A DNA stretch of 64,000 bases from Aestuariivirga litoralis (GTDB lineage: Bacteria; Pseudomonadota; Alphaproteobacteria; Rhizobiales; Aestuariivirgaceae): positions 1,302,001 to 1,366,000 of the forward strand of contig NZ_WAHS01000001.1 in NCBI RefSeq assembly GCF_015714715.1, written 5' to 3'. This document shows positions 36,382-44,048 of this stretch, piece by piece (the stretch's first letter is position 1; every line of letters begins with the position of its first letter). The notes beneath the pieces were generated by a model, which made no database searches, had not been told where the DNA came from, and saw only the letters and a program-made list of their open reading frames with translations. Both the position numbers and the translations under genes were made by a program.

Positions 36382-36711
36382 ATGGGCCCCTATCTCTGGA
36401 CCGGCCTCATCGGCCTGGTGGCGGCACTCATTGCGAAACTGCTGCTGCCCGGACGCAATGGGCCCCGCAATCTCTTTGTTGTTGCACTGCTTGGCGTTGC
36501 CGGATCCTTTGTCGGCACATTTCTGTGCCAGTTCTTCGGCATCTACGCGTCCGGCGAATTTGGTTTCATCGGATCGGTGGTGGGGTCAGTGGTTTTGCTG
36601 TTCATCTGGGATTTGATGTTCAAGAAGAAGCAACCTGTTCCGATGGCAAAAGTGCCGCCACCGCCTAGCCCTCCTCCCCCGCATGAAGCAGCGTTCGGGA
36701 ATCAGACGTAA
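36382..36711 (+). CDS. GlsB/YeaQ/YmgE-like small membrane protein
   Basis: 109 residues. Three hydrophobic segments (TGLIGLVAALIAKLLLPG, LFVVALLGVAGSFVGTFL and FIGSVVGSVVLLFIWDLMF) in the order and with the glycines of the transglycosylase-associated (YeaQ/GlsB) family, linked to general stress. A Pro-rich tail follows (VPPPPSPPPPH). It ends the operon started by the CoA transferase and overlaps the convergent Lrp gene by ten bases. Confidence 0.8.
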   Translation: MGPYLWTGLIGLVAALIAKLLLPGRNGPRNLFVVALLGVAGSFVGTFLCQFFGIYASGEFGFIGSVVGSVVLLFIWDLMFKKKQPVPMAKVPPPPSPPPPHEAAFGNQT

Positions 36712-37163
36712 TTGAGCGGCAGCGCCGTTGTTTCCTTGATTTTTTCCATCACGAAGCTGGATGAAACATCGGCGAGCGGGATGCGCGCGATCAGGCGTTT
36801 GTACAGCGCGTCATAGCCCGCCACATCCGGCACCACGGCATGCAGCACATAATCGGTATCGCCAGTGGTGCGGTAAACGCCGATGATTTCCGGCAGGCCC
36901 TGCACTGCGTTGGAAAATTTCTCCAGCCAGGATGGATCATGCTGCGCGGTTTTGATGGCGATGATCACCGTCAACCCCACATTCAGCTTGGCGGCATCGA
37001 GCAGCGCCACGCGGCCTTTGATCACGCCGCGCTCTTCAAGCGCCTTGATGCGCCGCCAGCAGGCATTGCGCGACATATGGACCAGCGCGGCCAGTTCCTC
37101 GATGCCGATAGAGGAATCACGCTGCAGATGTTTCAGGATTTCCTGATCCTTGGGATCAATCAT
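36702..37163 (-). CDS. Lrp/AsnC family transcriptional regulator
   Basis: 153 residues. N-terminal helix-turn-helix: DPKDQEILKHLQRDSSIGIEELAALVHMSRNACWRRIKALEERGVI; C-terminal RAM domain with the GVYRTTGDTDYVLHAVV strand. Such proteins sense amino acids. It is divergent from the DUF6356/PF13769/methyltransferase genes across a 113-base spacer carrying two direct repeats, and probably controls both itself and that module. The ligand is unknown. Confidence 0.93.
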   Translation of the reverse strand: MIDPKDQEILKHLQRDSSIGIEELAALVHMSRNACWRRIKALEERGVIKGRVALLDAAKLNVGLTVIIAIKTAQHDPSWLEKFSNAVQGLPEIIGVYRTTGDTDYVLHAVVPDVAGYDALYKRLIARIPLADVSSSFVMEKIKETTALPLNYV

Positions 37164-37185
37164 CGGAATCTCAGCTTTTGGGTGG

Positions 37186-37240
37186 ATAATTTCTCATCCA
37201 TAGCCCAAATCACGATACTATTCGAGAGAATTTCTCATCC
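37186..37240. promoter_or_regulatory. Two direct-repeat Lrp/AsnC boxes
   Basis: ATAATTTCTCATCC at 37186-37199 and AGAATTTCTCATCC at 37227-37240 match at 13 of 14 bases and are 41 bases apart, close to four helical turns. The first lies inside a GGAT...ATCC dyad. AT-rich boxes of this size placed on one DNA face are typical Lrp-family targets. The second copy is 36 bases before the ATG at 37277. Confidence 0.6.
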
Positions 37241-37276
37241 CAACCGGGCTAAAATGGCGCAAACCGGAGAAATACC

Positions 37277-37525
37277 ATGAAGAACCCCAAAGAAATCTTC
37301 CTCGACCACCCGCATGCCGCCGGGGAAAGCTATTTCGAGCATATGGCCTTTGCCTTCCGGTTTTCGGGCCGCCTGTTCCGTGCCGCCTGTGCGGCTTTTA
37401 TCCACGGCGTGGTGCCCGATGCGTTTGAGACCACCGCGTCCACCACGGTTCTCACTATGGGTGAGGAACTGCGTGCACGGCGCGCAGCTTTGGTGCGCGG
37501 CAAGGCGGAAGCTGCCTTGAGCTGA
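37277..37525 (+). CDS. DUF6356-like small protein
   Basis: 82 residues: KEIFLDHPHAAGESYFEHMAFAFRFSGRLFRAACAAFIHGVVPDAFETTAS. The EHP...GESY..H start and the hydrophobic HG(V/L)(V/L)P segment resemble DUF6356, a small, probably membrane-associated family with unknown role. It is the first gene after the Lrp boxes. 98 bases separate it from the next gene, so co-transcription is likely but not certain. Confidence 0.65.
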   Translation: MKNPKEIFLDHPHAAGESYFEHMAFAFRFSGRLFRAACAAFIHGVVPDAFETTASTTVLTMGEELRARRAALVRGKAEAALS

Positions 37526-37623
37526 ACCCTCCTTCCAATAGCCATCCACGATTATTGGGGGTGATCTGCGCGGATGTCGTTTTTTGACTAGAAGTCGGTA
37601 TTCTGCCTTGGCATAAGGCCGCC

Positions 37624-37926
37624 ATGGCCAATCTCATCATCACTTACTGGCGCGACATTCCTTCCGCCGTCTCCGTCAAGATCGGGCGCAAGGAAGAAAA
37701 GCGCATGCTGGACAACCGCTTCATGGAAGCGATCGACATGGCGGCGATGCGCTCCGGCTCTACTGATACTGACGCCTATCTGGCCGATTGGCGGCGCGGC
37801 GAGCCTCAAGCCGTCAGCGATGACATGGCCACCGAGGCCGACAAGGCCAAGGCCGCACTTGAAGCCGAATACACCCAGGACAAAATCAAAGCCCTCATCG
37901 CCAATGGCGGGAAAGCCTCATCATGA
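37624..37926 (+). CDS. PF13769 'virulence factor' family small protein
   Basis: 100 residues: NLIITYWRDIPSAVSVKIGR, DNRFMEAIDMAAMRSGSTDTDAYLADWRRG. This pattern is the PF13769 family, which in alphaproteobacteria is usually next to corrinoid-dependent methyltransferase genes, as it is here. The family name does not imply a virulence role. It ends four bases inside the methyltransferase gene (ATGA), so the two are translated together. Confidence 0.8.
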   Translation: MANLIITYWRDIPSAVSVKIGRKEEKRMLDNRFMEAIDMAAMRSGSTDTDAYLADWRRGEPQAVSDDMATEADKAKAALEAEYTQDKIKALIANGGKASS

Positions 37927-38879
37927 CCCATACTCTCGTGGCTTCTGCCACCCGTAGCCACATCATTGGCTTTGACAAGCCGTTCACGGTGATCGGCGAG
38001 CGCATCAATCCCACCGGCCGCAAGAAGTTGGCCGCTGAAATGCAGGCCGGCAATTTCGAAACGGTGATCAAGGACGCGCTTGCCCAGATGGCTGCCGGTG
38101 CCCACATCCTCGACGTCAATGCCGGCGTGACTGCCGTGAACCCCAACGAGACCGAGCCGCCGCTGATGAAGCAGACGCTTGAGATCGTGATGAGTGTCAC
38201 CGACATGCCGCTCTGCATCGACTCCTCCGTCACCTCCGCTCTCAAGATGGGCCTCGAAACCGCTAAGGGCCGCCCGCTGGTGAACTCGGTGACTGGCGAA
38301 GAAGAAAAGCTGGAAGCCATTCTCCCGCTGGTCGCCAAATACAATGTTCCCGTGGTTGCCATCTCGAATGACGAGACCGGCATTTCAGAAGATCCGGACG
38401 TGCGTTTCGCCGTGGCCAAGAAAATCGTCGAGCGCGCTGCCGATTTCGGCATCAAGCCGGAAGACATCGTGGTCGATCCGCTGGTGATGCCGATTGGCGC
38501 CATGGGCACCGCCGGCCAGCAGGTGTTCCGCCTGGTGCGCCGCCTGCGCGAAGAGCTAAAGGTCAACACCACCTGCGGCGCCTCCAACGTGTCGTTCGGC
38601 ATGCCGAACCGCCGCGCGCTGACCGGCTATTTCCTCGCCATGGCCGCCAGCCACGGCATGACCAGCGCCATCATGAACCCGCTGCATGATGAAGACATGC
38701 ACGCCATTTTCGGCGCCAACGTGCTGAACGGCACGGATGCACATTGCCGTTTCTGGAACAACAAGTTCCGCGAAATGACCAATGCCCCGTCAGCGGCTGC
38801 ACAGGCTGCGGGCGAAATTTCGTCTAACGAAGACATCGCCGCCCGCCGCGCCGCACGTGAAAGTCGCCGCCGCAGGTAA
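37923..38879 (+). CDS. Methyltetrahydrofolate:corrinoid methyltransferase
   Basis: 318 residues, pterin-binding TIM barrel as in AcsE/MtgA and MetH domain 2. Markers are TVIGERINPTGRKKL, AHILDVNAGV, PLCIDSS, GRPLVNSV, ISNDETG and the TTCGASNVSFGMPNR segment. It moves a methyl group between tetrahydrofolate and a corrinoid protein. The corrinoid protein itself is not in the window. The C-terminus ends in a basic tail, RAARESRRRR. A clear terminator follows 27 bases later. Confidence 0.92.
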   Translation: MTHTLVASATRSHIIGFDKPFTVIGERINPTGRKKLAAEMQAGNFETVIKDALAQMAAGAHILDVNAGVTAVNPNETEPPLMKQTLEIVMSVTDMPLCIDSSVTSALKMGLETAKGRPLVNSVTGEEEKLEAILPLVAKYNVPVVAISNDETGISEDPDVRFAVAKKIVERAADFGIKPEDIVVDPLVMPIGAMGTAGQQVFRLVRRLREELKVNTTCGASNVSFGMPNRRALTGYFLAMAASHGMTSAIMNPLHDEDMHAIFGANVLNGTDAHCRFWNNKFREMTNAPSAAAQAAGEISSNEDIAARRAARESRRRR

Positions 38880-38905
38880 CTTGCACATCTCTCTAACAAC
38901 TCTCC

Positions 38906-38936
38906 ATCGGTGGGCTTGTCCCGCCGATTTTGTTTT
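38906..38936 (+). terminator. Rho-independent terminator after the methyltransferase gene
   Basis: ATCGGTGGG (38906-38914), loop CTTGT and CCCGCCGAT (38920-38928) form a nine-pair stem with one T-G wobble, followed by TTTTGTTTT. It closes the DUF6356-PF13769-methyltransferase unit and lies just before the convergent acetyltransferase gene. Confidence 0.85.
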
Positions 38937-38964
38937 GACGGCAACGTCGATGGGCGCGGAAGGC

Positions 38965-39423
38965 CTAGACCAAGTCCAGATGGAAGAACTGGCAGAAATC
39001 TGACTTCACGTAATCCCCGAACGCGTCGCCTTCCTTGAAGCCGTTGGCGCGGTACAGGCCTACGGCTGCATCGAAGGGGCCGCCGGAACCGGTTTCCAGC
39101 GACAGGCGTTTCAGGCCCCGCGCCTTCGCCTCCGCGATAATATGGGCCAGCATGGCCTTGCCGTAGCCCTTGCCGGCCTGGCCGTCGGCCACGCGCATGG
39201 ATTTGATTTCGCCTGTGCCGTCACCTAGCTCTTTCAGCGCACCCATGGCGACGGCCTGATCCGCCACCCAGATCACCCAGAAGCTGATCCCGGGCTTCTG
39301 CAGGCCGCTCCAATCGAGTGCGAAAACATGGCCGGGCGGTGAGCTCGCATGCATGCCGCGCAGATGGTATTCCAGCAGGGCGCGCACGCGGGCGTCATCG
39401 AAATTTCCGGGCCTGATTTCCAT
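38965..39423 (-). CDS. GNAT family N-acetyltransferase
   Basis: 152 residues from the ATG at 39423. The acetyl-CoA loop is in MRVADGQAGKGYGKAMLAHII, with LSLETGSGGPFDAAVGLYRANGF behind it. The substrate is unknown. The gene is inverted between two parts of the corrinoid module, convergent with the methyltransferase and divergent from the activator. An upstream in-frame ATG at 39504 would run into the start of the activator gene. Confidence 0.88.
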   Translation of the reverse strand: MEIRPGNFDDARVRALLEYHLRGMHASSPPGHVFALDWSGLQKPGISFWVIWVADQAVAMGALKELGDGTGEIKSMRVADGQAGKGYGKAMLAHIIAEAKARGLKRLSLETGSGGPFDAAVGLYRANGFKEGDAFGDYVKSDFCQFFHLDLV

Positions 39424-39483
39424 GGCCAAAGCATGTCGCAATTTGTCCTGTGCGGCAAGCGGGGCTCGGCTATAATTGACGCC

Positions 39484-41532
39484 ATGAGCATGGCATCCGA
39501 GCAAAATCCGCTGATCGTTTTCACCCCGTCCGGCAAGCGCGGGCGCTTTCCTGCCGGCACGCCGGTTTTGCAGGCGGCGCGGTCACTAGGCGTGGATATC
39601 GACTCGGTGTGCGGCGGGCGCGCCATTTGCGGGCGCTGCCAGATCAATATTGGCGAAGGCGAATTTGCTAAGCACGGCATCACCTCGTCGGCTACACATG
39701 TGAATGGCGTGACGCAGGTTGAAGAACGTTACGACCGTATCCGTGGGCTTCCCGCAGGCCGCAGGCTCTCGTGCCAGACCAAGATTGAAGGCGATCTCGT
39801 TGTTGACGTGCCGCCCGAAAGCCAAGTGCACAAGCAGGTGGTGCGCAAGGAGGCTGACACGCGTGTGATCGCGCTCGATCCTGCCACCACGCTTTATTAC
39901 ATCGAGGTGGAAGAGCCTGACATGCACAAGCCCTCCTCCGATCTGGAGCGGGTTTACATCGCGCTGAAAGAGCAATGGGGCATCGACCATCTGTCCACCG
40001 ATCTCAATGTGCTGGCAGACCTGCAGAAGGTGTTGCGCAAGGGTGAATGGAAAATCACCTGCGCGGTGTTCTCGCGCAATGCTGGCGGTGGCAACAAGCT
40101 GGCGGCGATCTGGCCGGGCTTTCATGACAAGCTGTTCGGCCTCGCCGTCGATGTGGGCTCCACCACCGTGGCGATGCACCTCACCAATCTATCCACTGGC
40201 GAAGTGGCGGCATCAGGCGGTTTGATGAATCCGCAGATCCGTTTCGGCGAAGACCTGATGAGCCGCGTGTCTTACGTGATGATGAATCCGGGTGGCGAGG
40301 CCGAGATGACCGGTGCCATTCGTGAGGCGCTGCAACAGCTGGCTGAGTCAGTGGCTACGCAGGCAGGCATTTCGGTGACTGACATTTTGGAAGTGGTGCT
40401 GGTCGGCAACCCGGTCATGCATCATCTGTTCCTTGGCATCGACCCGGTTGAACTCGGCGGTGCGCCCTTCGCGCTGGCTGATGGCATGGCGCTGACCTTC
40501 CCGGCGCGCGAGATGGGCTTCAAGCTGAATGCAGGCGCGTCTGCCTATATCCTGCCCTGCATCGCAGGGCATGTGGGTGCCGATGCCGCTGCTGTCGCTT
40601 TGTCCGAAGCGCCGCATGAGAGCGATGAGATCATGCTCTGCGTGGATGTGGGAACCAATGCCGAAATCATCCTCGGTTCGAAGCAACGCCTGCTGGCCTG
40701 CTCGTCGCCCACCGGGCCTGCCTTCGAAGGCGCGCAGATTTCCTGCGGGCAGCGGGCTGCACCGGGTGCCATCGAACGCATCCGTATCAATCCTGAAACG
40801 CTGGAGCCGCGTTACAAGGTGATCGGCTCTGACAAGTGGAGCGATGAGGACGGCTTTGAAGACGAGATCAAGGCCACGGGTGTTACCGGCATTTGCGGTT
40901 CCGGCATTATCGAAGCGATTGCGGAAATGTATCTGGCCGGCATCATCAACCAGGATGGTTTGATGGATGGCACCTTTGCGGCACGCTCACCCCGCATCGA
41001 GCAATACAAACGCACGTTCAATTACATTATTCGTCAGCCTGCGGATGAATCGAACCAGCCGCTGATCCGGGTGACGCAGAATGACGTGCGCGCCATCCAG
41101 ATGGCGAAGGCCGCGCTTTATGCCGGTGTGCGTTTGCTGATGGACAAGCTGGAAATCAACGAGCCGCGCAAGATCCGCCTGGCCGGTGCCTTCGGCTCTC
41201 ATATCGACATGAAATATGCGATGATCCTGGGCCTTATTCCGGATTGCGACCTCGCGCGCGTGCAAAGTGCCGGTAATGCGGCGGGTACGGGTGCGCGTAT
41301 CGCGCTGCTCAACAAGGCGGCGCGTGATGAGGTGGAGCATGTGGTGCGCCGCATCGAGAAAATCGAAACTGCGGTTGAGCCGATGTTCCAGCAGCATTTC
41401 GTCGAAGCCATGGCCATCCCGCACAAGACGGCGAATTTCGTGAATTTGAAAAAGGTGCAAGAACTGCCGCCGATCAAGACCATTGCAGCCGCGGATGATG
41501 AGGGCGGCAGCCGCCGGCGCAGGAGAGGCTGA
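39484..41532 (+). CDS. ASKHA-domain ferredoxin-type activator of corrinoid proteins (RACo/RamA-like)
   Basis: 682 residues. The N-terminal [2Fe-2S] ferredoxin domain carries C43, C49, C52 and C97; then a linker, and from about residue 215 an ASKHA ATPase-like domain (GLAVDVGSTTVAMHL, CVDVGTNAEI, LAGAFGSHID). Proteins of this type use ATP and reduced iron-sulphur to return cobalt(II) corrinoids to active cobalt(I). It ends in GGSRRRRRG, like the basic tail of the neighbouring methyltransferase. The start is the ATG at 39484; the SDR gene overlaps its stop by one base. Confidence 0.9.
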   Translation: MSMASEQNPLIVFTPSGKRGRFPAGTPVLQAARSLGVDIDSVCGGRAICGRCQINIGEGEFAKHGITSSATHVNGVTQVEERYDRIRGLPAGRRLSCQTKIEGDLVVDVPPESQVHKQVVRKEADTRVIALDPATTLYYIEVEEPDMHKPSSDLERVYIALKEQWGIDHLSTDLNVLADLQKVLRKGEWKITCAVFSRNAGGGNKLAAIWPGFHDKLFGLAVDVGSTTVAMHLTNLSTGEVAASGGLMNPQIRFGEDLMSRVSYVMMNPGGEAEMTGAIREALQQLAESVATQAGISVTDILEVVLVGNPVMHHLFLGIDPVELGGAPFALADGMALTFPAREMGFKLNAGASAYILPCIAGHVGADAAAVALSEAPHESDEIMLCVDVGTNAEIILGSKQRLLACSSPTGPAFEGAQISCGQRAAPGAIERIRINPETLEPRYKVIGSDKWSDEDGFEDEIKATGVTGICGSGIIEAIAEMYLAGIINQDGLMDGTFAARSPRIEQYKRTFNYIIRQPADESNQPLIRVTQNDVRAIQMAKAALYAGVRLLMDKLEINEPRKIRLAGAFGSHIDMKYAMILGLIPDCDLARVQSAGNAAGTGARIALLNKAARDEVEHVVRRIEKIETAVEPMFQQHFVEAMAIPHKTANFVNLKKVQELPPIKTIAAADDEGGSRRRRRG

Positions 41533-42356
41533 TGACGCATCCGGCATTTGCAAAGGGCCGCACAGCGGTGATCACGGGCGGTGCATCCGGCATTGGGCTG
41601 GCGACGGCCCAAGTGATGGCAGGCTTCGGCATGAAGGTTGTGCTGATCGACTTGCCGGGCGAAAAGCTTGACGCTGCCGAAAACGCTTTGGGTGCTGTAG
41701 CGATTGGCGCTGATGTTTCTGATGCGGGCGCGATAAACGCTGCTGCAGCGCGCGTGGCGAAGGAATTGCCGCCCGTGACTTTCCTGATGAATAATGCGGG
41801 GCTGGGGCCCGCTTCATCTGCTGTCACCGCTTCACCTGCTTGGGTAACGATCCTTGGCGTCAATCTCTGGGGTGTGATCCATGGTACGCAGGCTTTTGCA
41901 CCGGCGATGCTTGCGCATGGTGAGACGGCGCTAATCGTCAATACCGGATCGAAACAGGGCATCACCACGCCACCAGGAAATCCGGCCTACAATGTTTCAA
42001 AGGCTGGCGTGAAGGCCTTCACCGAAGCGCTGGCGCATGAAGTGCGCAATGCGCCGGGCGGGAAAATTTCGGCGCACCTGCTGATCCCAGGCTGGGTGTT
42101 CACTGGATTGACGGCAGGCGGCAAGACCGAAAAACCTGCTGGTGCGTGGAGTGCCGCGCAGACGGTGGACTTTATGCTGCAATCACTGGAGCGCGGCGAT
42201 TTCTACATTCTCTGCCCGGACAATGACACGCCGCGCGCGCTGGATGAAAAACGCATCGCCTGGGCGGCGGGAGATCTGGTTGAGAACCGCCCGGCCCTGT
42301 CGCGCTGGCATCCGGATTTTGCCGATGCCTTCAAGGCCTATGTGAACAAGGCTTAA
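41532..42356 (+). CDS. SDR family oxidoreductase
   Basis: 274 residues, short-chain dehydrogenase. Cofactor loop TGGASGIGLA, NNAG, and catalytic YNVSK (in NPAYNVSKAGVKAF) are present. The substrate is unknown. It is coupled to the ASKHA activator by a TGATG junction, so it may act on a product of the demethylation pathway. It ends in a 4-base TTAA stop overlap with the convergent glyoxalase-fold gene. Confidence 0.9.
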   Translation: MTHPAFAKGRTAVITGGASGIGLATAQVMAGFGMKVVLIDLPGEKLDAAENALGAVAIGADVSDAGAINAAAARVAKELPPVTFLMNNAGLGPASSAVTASPAWVTILGVNLWGVIHGTQAFAPAMLAHGETALIVNTGSKQGITTPPGNPAYNVSKAGVKAFTEALAHEVRNAPGGKISAHLLIPGWVFTGLTAGGKTEKPAGAWSAAQTVDFMLQSLERGDFYILCPDNDTPRALDEKRIAWAAGDLVENRPALSRWHPDFADAFKAYVNKA

Positions 42357-42757
42357 AGGGGCGCCTGGTTGATCTCGATGATGTTGCGATCCGGATCACA
42401 CAGAAACACCTGCGGGAAACCGGCCATGCCGGTTTTCTTCACAATCAGTTTCTGCGGATGATCTGGCGGCAAGTCAGCGCTGTAGCCTTTAGCCTCGAGC
42501 TCGGCGACCGTGGCATCAAAGTCATCTGTACGCAGAGCAAAGTGAACATCGTCATTGTCCACGCCGCGCTGGCGGAAATTTCCGGGCGGGTGAACGACGA
42601 GGTGAACCTGGAGCGCGCCCAACCCATACCAGATGCCAATGATCGTGAAGGGCGGACGCGCGATGCGCTTGAAGCCGAGCACGTTTTCGTAGAAGGCCGC
42701 AGAGCGATCAATATCGGTCGAGATCAAAGCGACGTGGTGCAACGCAAGGTTTGGCAT
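42353..42757 (-). CDS. VOC/glyoxalase family protein
   Basis: 134 residues with two paired beta-alpha-beta-beta-beta modules: LHHVALISTDIDRSAAFYENVLGFKRI at the start and VFLCDPDRNIIEINQ at the end, which hold the usual metal-binding His and Glu. Family functions range from glyoxalase to dioxygenase and antibiotic resistance, so only the fold is called. It is divergent from the 2OG-dioxygenase-like gene, 40 bases away. Confidence 0.88.
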   Translation of the reverse strand: MPNLALHHVALISTDIDRSAAFYENVLGFKRIARPPFTIIGIWYGLGALQVHLVVHPPGNFRQRGVDNDDVHFALRTDDFDATVAELEAKGYSADLPPDHPQKLIVKKTGMAGFPQVFLCDPDRNIIEINQAPL

Positions 42758-42797
42758 TGTTTATCCTCTGACGGATATAGTAACTCGGTTTTTATCC

Positions 42798-43580
42798 ATG
42801 GTTGAACAAGAATTTGCAACACGCGGTTGGGTGAAGTTTGCGGCTGAGGATTCCACGCGCGCATGGATCGCAGCGGCACGGAGGCCAGCATTCGGATCAA
42901 TGCATGATCCCGCGCATGCGGATTGGTGGCGCTGTGGGGGAACGTGGTTCGTCGGTGTCGATGCGCTGCCCAATGACGACCAAGGCCGCGTGGGTGATGG
43001 GCCCGCACTTTCAGGCGCTGCGGTTGATTTTATTCGTCACAGCTTGATGCGGTCGCAGATTGCTTCGCATCGTGGACAGGTTTCGATTTGCCTGCCGGGT
43101 TATCCGAAACGTGGAAGTGATGAGACCGAGGCGCAGCATGCGTTTCGCGCCAAGCGGGATTCAGCGCATGTGGACGGGCTGCATGGCGAGGGTGCGCAGA
43201 AGCGGCGCTATCTGCGCGAGCTGCATGATTTCATTTTCGGGATTGCGCTGGATGATGTGGATCATGGCGCGGCGCCCTTTGTGGTGTGGGAAGGATCGCA
43301 TCTGATCATGCAGGCCATGTTCAAGGATGCGCTGCGTGATGTACCAGTGGAGAAATGGGGAGAGGTGGATTTCACCGATCGCTACAAGGCGGCGCGGGCG
43401 CGGGTTTTTGAAAGCTGCAAGCGGGTGGAGATTCCGGCGCGCGCCGGGGAAGCTTACGTGACGCATCGCTTTGCGCTGCATGGCGTGGCGCCTTGGGGCG
43501 AGACTGCATTGAAGCAGAGGGCGGTTGTTTATTTTCGCCCCTGCAACATGAATGCGGCCGATTGGCTGGCGCGAGACTAA
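42798..43580 (+). CDS. Phytanoyl-CoA dioxygenase-like 2-oxoglutarate/Fe(II) enzyme
   Basis: 260 residues. H124-x-D126 in SAHVDGLHG and a distal histidine H228 in FALHGVAPW, followed by R241 or R248 for 2-oxoglutarate, make the facial triad of this superfamily. PhyH-like enzymes hydroxylate small metabolites. I cannot name the substrate. The gene stands alone between two minus-strand genes; its stop overlaps that of the rhodanese gene by four bases (CTAA). Confidence 0.72.
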   Translation: MVEQEFATRGWVKFAAEDSTRAWIAAARRPAFGSMHDPAHADWWRCGGTWFVGVDALPNDDQGRVGDGPALSGAAVDFIRHSLMRSQIASHRGQVSICLPGYPKRGSDETEAQHAFRAKRDSAHVDGLHGEGAQKRRYLRELHDFIFGIALDDVDHGAAPFVVWEGSHLIMQAMFKDALRDVPVEKWGEVDFTDRYKAARARVFESCKRVEIPARAGEAYVTHRFALHGVAPWGETALKQRAVVYFRPCNMNAADWLARD

Positions 43581-43954
43581 GCTTCGGTTTCGCCGCCGCC
43601 GTCTTTCCAGTCCTGGAATTTTCCGAGATTGAAGACCTTGTCGTAGCCCATTTCCTTCAGCGTCTGGCCGGCCAATGCGGCGCGGCCACCTGAGGCGCAG
43701 TAGGTGATCAAGGTTTTCTCAGGTGTCAGTTCTTTCACATGGCCGGGCGAATCCGGGTCGGCCTTGCCTTCGAGAAGGCCACGCTGGGTGTGGATAGCGC
43801 CCTTCACCTTGCCGGTGGCCTGAAGCTCGGTGCCGTCGCGCACGTCAAGAAAGACCACATCATCGCGGCCCAGCAGTTTCTTGGCGTCTTCCACTGAGAT
43901 CGTCGGAACGACGGCGCGGGCGGCGGCCAGCATGTCGGCAAATTTCTTGACCAT
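43577..43954 (-). CDS. Rhodanese-like domain protein
   Basis: 125 residues from the ATG at 43954; an upstream in-frame ATG would give 16 more unconserved residues. VFLDVRDGTEL and the active-site loop TYCASGGRA (C86) are present, then LAGQTLKEMGYDKVFNL. Single-domain rhodaneses carry persulfide sulfur on the cysteine. No sulfur gene is nearby to narrow the role. Confidence 0.88.
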   Translation of the reverse strand: MVKKFADMLAAARAVVPTISVEDAKKLLGRDDVVFLDVRDGTELQATGKVKGAIHTQRGLLEGKADPDSPGHVKELTPEKTLITYCASGGRAALAGQTLKEMGYDKVFNLGKFQDWKDGGGETEA

Positions 43955-44048
43955 GGTTTTCTCCCTGTTACGCTTGAGCATAGCGCATATTGTTCCGGAC
44001 ACAAAATTCAGCTTGACAATTTATTCCTATAGGAGTATATGCCTTATC

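Noticed and set aside
37624-37926. Reading the PF13769 gene as a true virulence gene
   Set aside because: The family name is historical. Its overlap with a folate-corrinoid methyltransferase argues for a metabolic role; there is no toxin, secretion signal or host-interaction feature.
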